From Argopecten irradians (Eukaryota; Mollusca; Bivalvia; Pectinida; Pectinidae): a DNA stretch of 64,000 nt. This document shows, piece by piece, positions 22,401 through 35,600 of the stretch. The notes below the pieces were generated by a model. It saw only the letters and a program-made list of their open reading frames with translations, did no database searches and was not told where the DNA came from. Position numbers and translations under genes: made by a program. The first letter of the stretch is position 1. Each line of letters starts with the position of its first letter. The stretch is taken from assembly GCF_041381155.1 (NCBI RefSeq), contig NC_091134.1:62922902-62986901 (forward strand). Direction: 5' to 3'.

Positions 22401-25400
22401 GATGGAAATCAAGTCATCTGAATAATAGAAAGAAAACATCATACATTCGAAATAAAGATTTATATCAAAATATCCCTTTCCGGTAGACTTATCTGACTTT
22501 CAGACAAGTCATGTAGTGACATTGCAAAAAATATAGTATATCCATTGGACTTTCTCTTCGTTTTGTGTACAGACTATGAAAATACCACTTGAAAAAAATA
22601 CAAAATGCTTATCATCAGATTTAGAATATGGCGGTTAATGTATGCACTGTCTGTGTGCCGGCCTTATTTACCGGGTAAATATTATTGATGATTGGCCTTG
22701 GGATACTGATATAAAACAGTCCCCAGTTCTAGTGGGGTGGGGACGTTAATATCTTTGATATATGGACTACAAAAATAGCTTTTGGTGGCCGTAGGCCTGT
22801 AATTAGCTAATGGGAACCTTACCCCACAAATGTGGACTAAAGTTACAAAGTCCTTTCATCGCCCACGTAGCTATATTTGTACTCCGTTATGACTACATAA
22901 TGCACCACTTAAGTCATTGTGTACCATGTTCATAATTGGGTGATATATCCTGAGGAACCCCTAAGTAGCAAAGAAATATAAAGAAATGACCTCAAAATGG
23001 CACTTACTGCATCAACCTTTCCTAACTTCATGGATGTGATAGAAATTCATCTGCTTGCTTCAGGGAAGTCATAGAGAATCACCATAGGGATGGGAGGCTA
23101 TTATGCGATACATTTTGTAAAGCATTTTGACCATTATTGTGAGATAAGGTAAAAAAACACTTTGCTGTATTGAATGCCTTTTTACGTGTATATTGATCTA
23201 CTAGCACCCCTGCAATAGAAAAACATCTACCAAATAGGATATTTTGGTTATTTTACATTGAAATCAGAACACAAAAATGTATTAATATTTTGTATATAAT
23301 TAAAAATTGTTAATATTTACTTTTTTTGCGTTTTAAAACGGAAATACCATAAAGAAATCTATTGTTTATAGAAACTCCTTAACTATGATCAAGTGACTAT
23401 CGTGACTTCCAACACCCATGAGGGTATATTGAACCATATCAGGTAGATAGCGCCATGATCCTCATGTAGCTTACCTGTATAGGTTATCGACATAAAAACA
23501 GGTGTCAAATCAGAATATCTTTTTGTTATCATCAGATGCATACAACCTGGAGCTATTTCCGTGTGCATACATATCTTTATAGTGTCGGTATTGTGTTGTA
23601 ATCAGGCGATCAAACCCAACAACCGAAAGAAGATAAAAAGTGTATTGTGGTATTTTAATAGTCTGCGTTTTTTGCAGAAAATGTCATTTTCCGCATATTT
23701 CACCTTTTCTTTAGGTTTAAATATAGGTATAGGTATCTCCTATGACTCTGAAAACATATAATTATACTAGCCTAAGCTGTTAGATCGTAAACTACGAGAT
23801 AAATGTTATACTAAATAATAATACTATGGCTTTACATGGAAATTGAAAGGAACAATAGTGTTTGGTACACACATAGCGATTCTGTTTCAATAAGTATGCT
23901 GGATGGCCGGTGTCCATTTCAATACACCTGAAACATACATTTTTCAGCTGCCACCTGCGACTGTCACTCAAAGCCCATCAGTCTAGCTACTTATAAATGA
24001 ATTGTTATCTTGTCTAATGAAATACTATGTATCAGAATTGGGTTAACAAATTTTAACGTTTTCAATTAAATTGCTTGTAGGAACGAAAATATTTAAAGTC
24101 AATTATATCTTATTTTCTATGAAGTCATTGTCGCTTTCTGGGATTGGTGTAAAATAGTTTCTATGGATTTTTTATGAAGCTGACCATACTTTCAAATGCC
24201 ATCTGCACATGATATAAAATCTATCCGTGTGTATGTGGGATAGATATTGTTGCTACATTGGTAATACTATTTATACCCATGAGGACGTTAGCCGAGACGT
24301 TCAGCGTCAACATGCGAACACAAAGTGACTGGTACGGTTAAGCGAAATTATAGACACACCCTAATTAACAAACTATGTTACATTTTAAATAATTTAACTA
24401 ATCCATCATATAATTTTACCAGTCAATGCATCTAGATATACATATAGTATATACATGTCACATCATGTAAATGATCCCAAATTTGTAATGGTTCCTTTCC
24501 TTTCCTTTCCGACACATTATGCTTCATACACATATCAGAATAACCATTACTACGATGTTTAGGAGCTTATACGGTCTTATTTGTCATAAATAGGTTTCAA
24601 TTTGGTCAGTTAGTGATAAAATATCGGATCAACTTAACTAAATAAAATAAGCATTGGATATGTAACATCAAAAATAAACTCTCTGTGTAGTTACACAAAG
24701 GGATTTCTTTGTTTCCAGTCAAAAATGTTTCAAATTTCATTTATTTTTGTCTCACGAATTAAACCTCGCACAAAGGGATTTAGATTCAGTTTTCCATAAC
24801 GTATAAAGCACGAGAAATTCACAGAAGACTGATATTTATGACAAAATGATTATATAATTAGATAAGACGGAGGAAAATTCCAATAGAACGTTTTGTGTGG
24901 AGCATACTCCTTTGTACGCCACATAAAGGCAGCAACTTTAATGCTGTAATATTACCTAACCGAGAGGATATCGGATGTTTTATATCTGGGTTTGTAATTT
25001 GTTATGTTAAACAGAAACTAATTTATATCGAATGAAAGTCGAACTATTATGCATATAAAAAACATCAGAACTATTTTAAACTCTTTAATTCGCACATTCT
25101 TTCCTCGACATGGAATACGATTCCCGGGCTCAGATGTTTATTTCACTATAAAAAGTCGGTGTTTTCTTTTACAACTCCTTTTCTACAAGGTTACTGATGC
25201 GTTTGTATGACGGCGAGGTTATTGCATTTTTAATTTTGTGTGGCTTTCTTTTCCTTCCAACGCTATTGTATCTTTTATCATTAAACATTAGAACACGTAT
25301 TGCAGAGTCATACTAACAGTCCATGATTGCTGTATTACTATATAGTTGATTGAATCAATATTGCACATTATTTCGGTGCATCTCTTTCTATTACTACTGG

Positions 25401-27569
25401 ACTATTTGGAGAAGTCATTCAAAGGTTTTAGGTTAATAATTGTAATTTGCGCTTACTTAATCGACTTTGAGACTGAATTATCATTTCGAAATTATTTGCT
25501 GTTTTAATATGGTTCCATGTATTTATGATGCATTTCAGTATTGTGAAAACTGATTTTATTTTATGTTTTCTTGTAATTGTGATTTTTTGATTTTTTCTTT
25601 CTTGCTGGTTTTATTACGTTTGTTCACCTTCAGCATGGTAACTAATATCGTTGTGTTACGTATGAGAAATCTACTATTTTCATTGTTTTATCATTGGGCT
25701 CATTATAGCTCAATGATTATCAAGGTTTATTGTAATGATTAAAGATATATATAGTCACTTATGGTACATTTAAACATTTACATATTGACACAGACTTGGT
25801 GTTTTTCTAAAACCCAATATCTTATCTCACACCCCAAGGTCTTACCCAGAAACCGTATCGTTAAATCGATATATGGGATCAGAGATGTATACCCCGGAAT
25901 TAGGATTTATGTACAGGGATTGTTGCTGTTGTATATCGCCTAGATCCGGGTTTTGTTCCAAACGACATTTTTGTTAAATTACTTTCTCTAAATACACAAA
26001 TATATCATCAGCCGATAAGACCCATAGATAAAGGTTTGTATAGGTAAGTCGCAGGTAAATTAACTTTTATTCCCTACATTACATAAAGCTACTTGAAACG
26101 ACCCACAAATAAAAATGCCATTTTGTTTGAACACATGTGTAATGTAACCCTCTTTAACATATTTGAAGAAGATACGTATTGGTATGGGTGATAATTACAA
26201 GTGGGATTGTTGTTAGTTTAAGTTTTGATCAATTAAAATTTCTTTCAGTCTGTGTAGTGATAAAGAGTCTGCCAGTCCATGGGAGCGAGAATGGTCATTT
26301 TATTGAAACAATATCTCTAACGTAGGGTTTGGTGTGGATTTCCAGTTAGTTCCACGTAGTTTTTATTGGAATTATTTTTTCATTATTAGGCAAACGATGA
26401 CGCTACGAGGATACCGTCTCTCGGAAAACCTCAAGGTCACCTAATACCGCGACTAGGTATTTGTTCATCCCAGCTAATACCATAAGACGGATGAGTATCC
26501 TACGATGAGATATAAGTCGTTGAGTCAACACATAACAATGTGTATCTGAAGTACCTGAAGAGACAACTTTATCATCCCATTCTAATAGCTATATACATTA
26601 TTGAGTCAGTGACAGCGATTTCCAGATAACATATAGTGAATGTGACAAAAAAAAACCGTCTGATCAAAATCAAAGTGATAGAGCGTCGCCAAAAGGTCGT
26701 CCTCAGACTCAAGTGTCATACTATGGGAATCCATTAGACTGAGGACACATTATCGCTGACACTCTCACACTTCATATATCGATTACAGGTGAAAATTTTA
26801 CAGGTAGGTGGCAATAATATAGCCCTTGCATACACAACCGTGGAATTTTGTGTACAGGTATGATATATCTACCAAAGTTCCTTAAAACCATGGGTTCGTG
26901 ATCGTATCGTGCATTGCGAAATAAGTTTAATATTATATGTTACGTACTTATTACAGCATTAGATGTTAGCTTAAACAGAAAACAAATTTTATCTTGAATT
27001 GTTTGTAAAACATTTGCAAACAAAATAGAATGATGACGGCAGATTTTGTAAACGCATTCGAAGAATACTGGCACTTTGCATTGGGTAGCTTACTAGTAAC
27101 TCAAAAAGGTTTTTCGCTTTTATGTAATATTTTAAGAATATAGGTATACAACACAACACATATTTTTAATTATCCGTTTGCTTAGGATTCTGCCAGGTAC
27201 TTAAACTGATCAATGCAAAAAAAGTTTAAAACGTTTGCGATGTCATACTGCTGATGTGACTTAAATGTATGGTGATGATACCGGTACTCTCATACCAATT
27301 TGTGAACATTTTGTATCTCATCCACTTTCACCAAAAACAAATATTGTCCGTCCGACACAATAAATATCTTCACTTCATAGAAAATAAGTTTAAACTATGA
27401 CGCTACATAAAGACAATTCTTTCAAAGGTTCGCTTTCAAGGATCCACAAAGAGCGTGTCCACCACTACCATTGATAATTTTAGAAGATAAAAGAAAACCA
27501 CTTACCCGATTTTCCGACGTTTTCGGCTCCGAGAACCACAACTCTGAGACTCGCCATGTTTAGCTTCAT
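15933..27569 (-). CDS. RERG/RASL11-like Ras-family small GTPase, 4 coding exons, 221 aa
   Basis: A Ras-superfamily GTPase, expected to bind guanine nucleotide and act in signalling. Coding exons on the - strand: 27569-27506, 22262-22206, 18163-18087 and 16400-15933 (666 nt, phases agree). Seen: P-loop GAENVGKS (14-21), RRFIGEYNSNI at the switch I position (30-40), EILDTCTKK where Ras has the DTAGQ of switch II (58-66), G4 NKTD (121-124), G5 EVSAA (149-153), and a basic Ser-rich tail (KRRRSS 181-186). There is no CaaX prenylation motif, as in the RERG/RASL10/11/12 group. WADAFVIVYSICDKCSFE (79-96) and FYEVSAA-like spacing favour RASL11/RERG over Ras or Rab. The residue equivalent to Ras Thr35 is Asn39, and Gly60/Gln61 are missing, so intrinsic hydrolysis may be poor (inference). 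Two in-frame ATGs occur at codons 1 and 5; the first is used here. The exact subfamily needs a tree. Confidence 0.87.
16401..18086. other. Intron 3 of the Ras-like GTPase gene
   Basis: No repeat family or nested gene recognised. Confidence 0.6.
18087..18163 (-). CDS. Ras-like GTPase coding exon 3, switch II region
   Basis: Acceptor tctattccag|at, donor aaaaag|gtaagt. Encodes DLLYKSSIKQEDYMTDIEIL and DTCTKK. The DTCTKK stands where DTAGQE is expected. Confidence 0.85.
20163..20168. repeat. Left target-site duplication GTTACA
   Basis: GTTACA immediately left of the transposon, matching 21589-21594. Confidence 0.65.
20210..20372. repeat. Left tandem array, 21-bp unit x ~8
   Basis: Each unit carries TTGTACGTACAA followed by variants of gttagtatc, gttattatc or cttagtatc. 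Confidence 0.9.
21154..21550. repeat. Right tandem array, 21-bp unit x ~19, inverted relative to the left array
   Basis: Units are TTGTACGTACAA followed by gatactat or gatactaa spacers. Two adjacent units have GTACGAAC in place of GTACGTAC, one unit is 23 bp, and the outermost inner unit is degenerate (ttgtatgttcaa). Confidence 0.9.
21589..21594. repeat. Right target-site duplication GTTACA
   Basis: Immediately right of the right terminus; identical to 20163-20168. Confidence 0.65.
22206..22262 (-). CDS. Ras-like GTPase coding exon 2, switch I
   Basis: Acceptor tttttacag|cg, donor atag|gtaagt. The 57-nt exon encodes AVTVRFLTRRFIGEYNSNI. Its RFIGEY matches the Ras alpha1/switch I junction. 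Confidence 0.87.
22263..27505. other. Intron 1 of the Ras-like GTPase gene
   Basis: About 5.2 kb, AT-rich. A short pyrimidine repeat (cctttcctttcctttcc, ~24497-24513) is present; no nested gene or clear mobile element seen. Confidence 0.55.
27506..27569 (-). CDS. Ras-like GTPase coding exon 1, P-loop
   Basis: Encodes MKLNMASLRVVVLGAENVGK and S, ending in phase 1 at donor tcgg|gtaagt. Contains G1. A second ATG, four codons in, has a comparable context. Confidence 0.87.
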
Positions 27570-29700
27570 TTGTAAAGGCTGCTCACAATTAATACCGACT
27601 AAACGATTCCTGCATCACGTCTGGTCGGGGACGTCCGATATGGCACTGTCACTAATAGTATCCTTTTATCTAACAGATAATCACTGTCTGTCCAAACGCG
27701 GATGTCAATATACCTTAAAAAGGAACTTAAGTTAACAGTCCGGCTTTAGTTGGAACAGTTATTCGTAGCTCGCACAGAAAGCAATATATTCTGAAATCCT
27801 TCTTATGAGGTTAAAAACGTTGATATGAATTTGGAAAAAGTCACATGATATTTTCTTTTCAGTTTTTCAGTTATAAAGAGATGATGTCCCGATCTCTGTT
27901 CGTGTTACTCTAAGATTAGGTCTAACTGACACATAGGTTTAATGTCAACATACAGACCACGTGACTCAGCTGTATAATACAGGTACGTGTGATCACCTTG
28001 GTGTATCTGTATCGGTTTACTACTATACTTACACCTTTATATTTGTCTATAACTAAAATGGTCTCGTTATATACCACATGATAGCCAAACTTTAACATTA
28101 AATATTATCTGAATTTGTCCTTATTGCTTTGAATATATTTCCAGTAACTTGATATTGTTGACTTTTTCCCTGAACATTTCCAACATAATAAAGTAAAAGC
28201 TAAATTAAACTTCAGTACATTACACCAAGTATCCTCGATATATACCTGTTACAATGTTATCTTGTAAAGGGATAAGCAGGTGTAGTGTTATGTAAGTCAT
28301 GTTTGTTTTGGGTTTAAGTCAGGGTATTGTTGACAATTGTTGCCTCAAGTGGACGCTTAGAAACCATTTAATATTCTGAGTATTTGAAGATAATCAAGAC
28401 AGTTACTAAACATTTCTTTTTGAATGCATTCTATTTCCACTTTTTTCAGAGTAGCAGTATCAAAATAAATATTTCCATCATTGTCATGATACCATTATGT
28501 CAGAATGCATTTTTATGTATAATGCTGATTTATTTTTCTCGTTGAAACGATAGCATTTGACACAATACATTACATTCTAGACCTAGTAACTACCATCTGA
28601 AATATAATTATAGGTACAATAGAAACAGGATCGCTGACGTGCACATTATATAATAATGAATGCATGCCAACCTTAGAAATATAACTAGTCATAATGGTAC
28701 ATTTTCGTTTTAACTATGTTTTCTTTACTCTTTAATATAATTCGTCCACACTTAAGTTGATATTGAATGCAGAGCTAACGTGAATTGAAATAACTTAAAT
28801 AGTTTGTAGCATGTTTATCTTGTGTGGAATGCATGTAGATTTCAATTAATTCCATGTAAATCTACAGATATCATACAGCGACCATGGCAGGAGTGAGAAT
28901 TAAGGAATGTCGAATTGATCACATTCAATCTACCTGGTAATTGAGCAGGTAATCAAGTATACCTGTGCACAGGTGTAACCCACATAGTAAACATTCCTCC
29001 AGGTATGCAAATGTTCAGCGCTAGACGAAAGTAATAAACATATATAGTACCGCTATTGAATCCGGACATTTCGCACAACAACACATTTAACGACTCGACC
29101 ACCAAAGCTTTACTTGATGTAACAGGAAAAATTCTAAATAAAACCACTTTCAATGTACGATAAATTAACAACTGTTTTATTCGATCAAAAGATCCAGATG
29201 AGATGAAATTGATTCCAAAATTCTGAATTTTCTGTTTAAATGTTTACGATGTAGTAAGAAAGCTTTAACGATGGTAAAGCTATGTGACAACATAATTGAC
29301 CCACATCAAAATGTTATAACTCTACAGTTGTAGCATTGTCACATCATTGTCGGAGAAAAACAGCACGTAATCTAGGTGGAGGATATGCTCTTTGGAACAC
29401 ATGAAATTTTGTTAAGCTTATGATAATCTGTATGTTTTTGATTTTGGTATTGTGTTTAAAGTCCTATACACGTTATATATAAGCAAAGCTACCAACCCAC
29501 GGCAAGTACCTGTCAATCCAGAAGGTAGTGGAAGCTAGTCATAGAAGTAGGGTATATATAACCATTGGGCAAATCACAACTCATCTGTTCGTTAACATAA
29601 GTATGCATATCATAAACAGGACAATCATGGAGATTTATCCCATACTTCACAGGGATATCCCTTGCTTGCTAGGGAAACGATATCTCTATGTTACTCAGGG
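27570..29700. other. 5' flank of the Ras-like GTPase gene
   Basis: Should contain the GTPase promoter. No unambiguous core promoter motif or coding exon recognised. Confidence 0.35.
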
Positions 29701-29735
29701 GGTTGTAAGACAGCTCGCACGCGCTAGACAATAAC

Positions 29736-29790
29736 GTGACGTCATCAATACATGCGGCGTAACTGCGGCGCGTATTGTAGATGACGTCAT
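29736..29790. repeat. Imperfect inverted repeat carrying two TGACGTCA sites
   Basis: TGACGTCA at 29737-29744 and 29782-29789. The flanks tcaatac...gcggcg and cgcgtattgtaga are partly inverted complements around a short centre. TGACGTCA is the full CRE/CREB consensus; whether it is bound here is unknown. Confidence 0.5.
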
Positions 29791-29906
29791 CTATTTTGAC
29801 GCATAACGACGTTCCTGCGATCATGGTGCGATAAATGCTGGAAACCAAGTGGACTTTCATCATTTTTTCTACAAAGTATAGGAGAAATAGGATCAAATAT
29901 GGATCC

Positions 29907-30025
29907 GTGAAGTGGACAGCGATATCTCAACCCTCGTGAAAGATTTTGGCAGTCAACCCTCGGCAAGCCTCGGGTTGACCGGCCAAAATCTTTCACTCGG
30001 GTTGAGATATCCCTGTCCACTTCAC
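29907..30025. mobile_element. Large imperfect palindrome, foldback/MITE-like
   Basis: Left arm gtgaagtggacagcgatatc, tcaaccctcgtgaaagatt and ttggcagtcaaccc. The right arm is its near-complement ending tccacttcac. About 53-bp arms with a few mismatches surround a ~12-nt centre (tcggcaagcctc). Short open frames across it are incidental. Confidence 0.75.
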
Positions 30026-30911
30026 AGACCTATGTAAGATTCTATTAGTCTTCTTGTAGCATTTTTCATCAGTCTATTCTAGCTTCTTTTTTTACATCAT
30101 ACGTCAGCTTTGGTCTACTACATAAATCTATTCATCAGAGTTCTTTGTATCCCAGGTCGTCATGGTTGAGAGATTTTAAGGTCTCGTGCCATGGATACCA
30201 TTCTTTATCGTGTAGCCCGCCCAGTACCAGTTTATGTAAGGCCTCGGAATGACATTTAACACATATATCTAAACGTTTAATTGTTGTTCCTCGATTAATT
30301 TAAGCAAATTTAGAGTCACTATCCTCTTAAATAAAGAAAGTCTTTTCACAACTTTTTATGTTGAACTATTTGTGGGGTATTTTGATCTTCATTTGAATAA
30401 ACAAGTGATTTGATGTCGTGTAAGTTACTGATTGATAATTACAGTAAACGGTCTTCGTTGCTTGCTTTATTTCTTTTGGAATAATTCATTTATGGAGTGT
30501 AGGAAATATTTAGGTTAAGTTGAATATAATCGTATACGCTTTGTTGAAGTAATTCCTATTTTATCTTTTCTATTCTTCTTCGAAATGGTTTTAGGTCAAT
30601 GTCACTTCAACTTTATCTCCTAGGCCACTGGTCAGAATGACATAATGTTTGAAAAATGTAGCGCCTTTGCTTCAAAAATTACAAATCATGCAAAAACCTG
30701 GATTACCAAAATCAGAAACTATTTTATTTCCTGACGTAAAATAAATGCATACAAATGTTGACAACGACCTTCTCAAATACGCTTATCCAAAAATTACGGC
30801 AACATGTAAATAAAAATTTACATTTGTACATACATACCCTAGATTAGGTTAACAATCTCTAGAAGAGTAGACACTCATTGCCTTAATGTCACAACCTGAT
30901 GTAATTTATTG
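30026..30911. other. AT-rich intergenic stretch
   Basis: Nothing recognised. Confidence 0.5.
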
Positions 30912-31068
30912 AGGTTACACAACAAGTGATTGTTGGATATGGAATTTATCACACGAGTGAGTTGTTTTTTAAAAGTTACAAAAAACGCGAGCTTTTGCAA
31001 GTGTCTTTTGTAACTTTAAAAAAATAACTTACGAGTTTGTAATAAATTAACCCCGAGTTGTGTGACCT
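30912..31068. mobile_element. Foldback element, family with AGGTnACAC termini, copy 2
   Basis: Outer ends aggttacacaac and gttgtgtgacct are inverted. The inner arms gagtgagttgttttttaaaa with gttacaaaa pair with the right arm, which carries ttttgtaactttaaaaaaat and aacttac. The centre and both arms match copy 1 at 8234-8367. Confidence 0.7.
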
Positions 31069-32313
31069 GTTTCTTCCACAGTGAAATCATCTACAAGACG
31101 GCCAAAAGAAGATAACGTTATTTTCCAATATGCAAATAAGGTGTAGTAATATCATCATAAGAAAATAGGCCTTATTGATATTCAGAAATCTTAATTGTTG
31201 AAATAACGTATAAATAACAAATTATTTTAATTGTGAACAAATATTCCATGTATTCTTACTTACCATAATGTTTTTTAAACGAAATTATTATAGGCAGTTG
31301 AACAATAACCTTATCATTGTCGAACGACATTTTGATATGTTTACAGCACAGTGACATCTACTTCCCACCAGATAATCATCAAACCATTATAACCAAGTTA
31401 AAGGCCGGCCTAGGAGCGTTTATTCTACCGAAATCACCTCCGAAGTCCTCGTTCGTCAAGATACAACACTAAATCATAGACAACTATAAATAATACGAAT
31501 GGGAAAACAGTAAAGATTTCTACGCCGTCACACATCCCGTTTCAACAGCGGTTTGGTCAGCGAGCAGCGATCAGGGTGCTGCAACACGACGTCATTCGAT
31601 AATTGATGACCATAACAATCTGTGACATGACAGTGAGAAAAAAGTAGTTCGTGTTAAAATTTAAAATCTCAACCAATCAAAAGACAGTAATTGTTCATTT
31701 TATCAAACATTATATTTACAAAACAAGATGTGTACATGTTTCTTTAAATATGACGGCTCTTTTAAACTTTACAGAATATTACTATGCTCAAAGATATATA
31801 GCTTATTGAAAAGGAGAAACTACTATTAAAAATTTACCAAACATTGGAAAAAATGTTAAAAGCTAGTAAAACTTCCAAATCCCTTACAGTTGTACATATC
31901 CTTTATTAAAATAAAATGTATATTTATTTGTTGTCTTACATACATGTGTCATGCTTGCATTTAATTGGGATGTTGAGCAGTAATTTTCAATGGTATTATT
32001 AGAAATAAATAGGTGTTAGTGGTTTTTTTTGACTGAAGAGGGCCCGATAGTGACTATGTTCCATAGAAAAGTGATTTTACTTTAAATTTATTTTGGCCTT
32101 TTATTTCGGATAATTAACATACTAGCTTTATACCGTTCTTACCTCATTACATTTTTTTTTCTTTTATCTCTTTCTTTTCTTGTTTTCATTGTTTTATTTG
32201 AATTTTTTCACAGAAGGATATATCTACATTTAATACTTTCCTTCCTAATTCTTTGTTCTTTCTTTTATTATTTTTTTCTTCCTCCTCCCTCTCTATATTT
32301 TTTTGTTTTATTA
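31069..32313. other. Intergenic stretch
   Basis: A GC-richer block at ~31370-31640 stands out from its AT-rich surroundings but has no clear splice sites or frame. Otherwise nothing recognised. Confidence 0.4.
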
Positions 32314-32607
32314 GTTTAAACGTCCTTTTAAAAGCCAGGGCCATATAAGGACGTACCAGGTTTGGTGGTGGAGAAAAGTTGGAGTATCCGGAGAAAAACC
32401 ATCGACTAGCAGTCAGTACCTGGCAACTGCCCCACATGGCTTTCGAACCCGCATCCCAGAGATGGAAGACTTGTGGTAATATGTCGGGACATCTTTTTTT
32501 TTTCAAGGATCAAAATAGTTTTATTTTATTTTATCTTATTTTTCTCGTCAATAGGGCCTCTGGGGTTGGATGTTGGGACATCTTAACCGATCGGCCACCG
32601 CGGCCCC
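32314..32607 (-). mobile_element. tRNA-derived SINE, - orientation, interrupted by a nested insertion
   Basis: On the - strand the head ggggccgcggtggccgatcg plus gttaag resembles a tRNA A-box. A B-box-like gatgcgggttcgaaag lies downstream, then a body shared with 3966-4170 (ggagtatc, ggtacgtcctt). The head is split from the B-box by a 75-bp insertion at 32495-32569. Confidence 0.75.
32495..32569 (-). mobile_element. Nested 75-bp poly(A)-tailed retroposed insertion
   Basis: Flanked by agatgtcccgacat and agatgtcccaacat (14 bp, one mismatch; 32481-32494 and 32570-32583). On the - strand it ends in a run of A next to the duplication, the hallmark of target-primed reverse transcription. The source sequence is not identified. 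Confidence 0.65.
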
Positions 32608-35600
32608 TAATAAACCCAAAAATGTAATTATATTGATGAATGAAAGGATAGAAGAGTGAAAGATGTGCATGGAAGACAAATATATTCATATTTCATGGTT
32701 ATGTGATTATTGTAAAATTGATATATTGTTTGAAAAAAAACTAAGAAGGTGTTATTCCACTAGTGGAATATCAACATATTTATCAAATACACAGCACATT
32801 TATACGATGACCTGATATTTGAATACCACGACGCATTGGTGTAGAAATATATCTATCACATCTCTCTTAAAGTAACTCAGAAACAAAACACAAGATGATG
32901 ACAACCTCTAAGCTTGTTGCAGAGATTTTCGGTTAGTCAAGTCATAGTCATTCACCATTAGAGTTAAATGTTGGCCAATGAAAATTTATATGGCGACCAA
33001 ATGACCTCAATTTTCACCTTTTAATTCTTACTTTATTTATAACATTTTTTGTGGTATTCGTCAATGGAGCGGTGAACAGTTACGCTTCTGAAGCTTGTTC
33101 TATCATGCCAGCAATCTTATTAGAATAGCATGTTCTTAACTTGTTCGTTACCTCCATGACTCTTGTTCAATCGTAATAGTCTGTGATGAAACCATGGACA
33201 GATAATTATCCAATTCTTGTATATTGTGTTAAACTTCCTGTAGATAGGTTAAATTTATTGGGTTTTTTTTTCACAAATTAGTCATGCTTGTATCTACACT
33301 GTCGCTTGTGAATCTGTTAGGGGAATGAAAGTATGTGTTTCAACTTTCATGGTCATTACATAACGCTTTTGTTTATATATCAGCTTTATGCAATGATATT
33401 TAACTGACTGACGATAGCTTTATAATTAGGTGTACATATATTTTTAAAAAATCACTAAAATATATCCAGCTGCGACAAATAAAAACGTCTGCAACGCAAT
33501 ACACCTGAACCTTGCACGGCTAATATCTCTGTTCTATGCTTGTATTCTGAGATGTTCATATTGTACTAGTGACCCTGATGGTATATTCACGGGACATCGT
33601 ATCGCTGAATATATCATGAACAGAGTATGGTCAGCTTATCGTTGTCTTATCAAACAGTTTATAGTTGAAATTAAAGTAATAGTATATATGCTTTTATACG
33701 GGGCATTTTTGAAGCCCTGTATCAGAATTTTATGTGTCAAATGGAGTGGATTTATCCTAATTAGAACATACAATGTACACAGAGGTTGAGACATGTATGT
33801 AAAAGCTGTATTTCAAGGAACATAATTATTCTCAGCTGATGATGATAATGACATGATACAGCACATTCTTAAAGCTGCCAAACAATATGCATTATATTCT
33901 TTCCTTACGTTGAATAGGTAAATATGTATCATTCCACGTGAACATATTTACCGCTTGTCCTATTTAGCATGTATGAGTGATATTTAATTCAGTCGACCCC
34001 CTGGTGAGTATAAATATAGATGATTAATTAACATGACCTTGTTATTACTGTGTCTACATGACATGGCATTTTGATGGAATTCCTTTTTCGTCCATGGACT
34101 CCCTTTGTTAATATTGATGCCTCTGATATGTTTATAATTCACCTTTTAGTGTTAAATGTTTTCATCCTTGAAGCGATAGCAGGAGGTAGGTTATTAGACT
34201 AGAAAGACATCGCCCTAAAACGTCGTACGATTCCTTGTATGTCTTAAATCAATGACAACACGTCCTGTTTCTCGAGTACAACACCCACGACATTTATCTA
34301 CTTTAATTGCTTGTCATTGATATTTGGTAATCATACGAATAGTTTCTATCTTACATCTTCATATTCAACTCGAGAAAACGTAAGACATGAGAATTACAAT
34401 TTCAACAAAATTCTATTTCAATGATAAATTGAAATAGGATTGCACAACAAACAATGCCTATGTGTGTACTTTCCTAGCTAACAGAACTGAATAGAGCTGA
34501 CAAGTATCAATCCACAATATGATAATAACATGAAATTTATTGATGTAAAGATGTTTCAATACTGTCTTTTAAAAGCCAAACACTTGGTATCAGTCATAGT
34601 TTTCAATGGTTACTTTGTGAGTTAAATTATTGATTTTATGTGAAACAAATTATGGTTCACGTAAATTCAAATGAAAAGCATATCTTTAGCAATGTTCTTC
34701 TAGATTTTAAACCACACATTATTAATGACATTATTCTACAGTGTGATTTTGGAAATGAATGAACGATATTTCTAATGATTTGATAAAGGTATCCCCTGCA
34801 TGTGTGACTTGGTTATAAACATGATATTAAAGGGGTAAGTTTGGATGTACTATATTTAAATGAGTCCTGAATACTGACAGGTTAGGAATTACCCCGCTGT
34901 AGGACTGACCCATCTTCAGACTCTATAACCCATGCAACATATGACCTTAACCCTGACCCCTTATTTCTGGAAAATTCTTGTTAAAATTGCATCTGAATTC
35001 AGTTATCCAAAACCATTGCACAGCGGATCATGGTATTGGAAATCGTCCTATCATTTGCGAACCATATTCCACTCCTTTCCATGATAATTGTACAAAAGAA
35101 AAAAAGACAGACGACAGACGGACAACCTGATTACCATGGATACCCGCATTTCAATGTATTTACATGTGTATATAACTTCAGTATATTTTTTTTATATTTT
35201 GCTGTCAATACTATCCAAACTTTCCATGTTGTGAGCCCATAATATATATATCCTATCTAATCAACGAAACAAAAAAAGGTTTCTTCTTTCTATTACTTTG
35301 GAGTTTATCCAATTTTTTAAATATATTTTTTTTAATTTTCTTTCTAGTGCAATAGGTAAAGTTTTGATCCGTGGATCCTTTTATCTTATTTCTTCTATGA
35401 GACTGAACATGCGGTATGTTAAAACCTATGCTTTAAATGGAAACACACTGAAAATGGGAATCGCCACGAAAAATCTTCAAAGCATTGTTATACTTCGATC
35501 CATTATTACAATATTTTTGTGTTATCTATATCAAAGGTATCCCAGACAATTTGATAGAGCTTCCCTAGAGTCTCCTAGACAATCCACGAATATCTATGTC

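Noticed and set aside
32430..32607. A tRNA gene on the - strand (A- and B-box-like sequences)
   Set aside because: Box spacing is broken by a 75-bp insertion, no cloverleaf acceptor stem can be paired, and the body is shared with another SINE copy.
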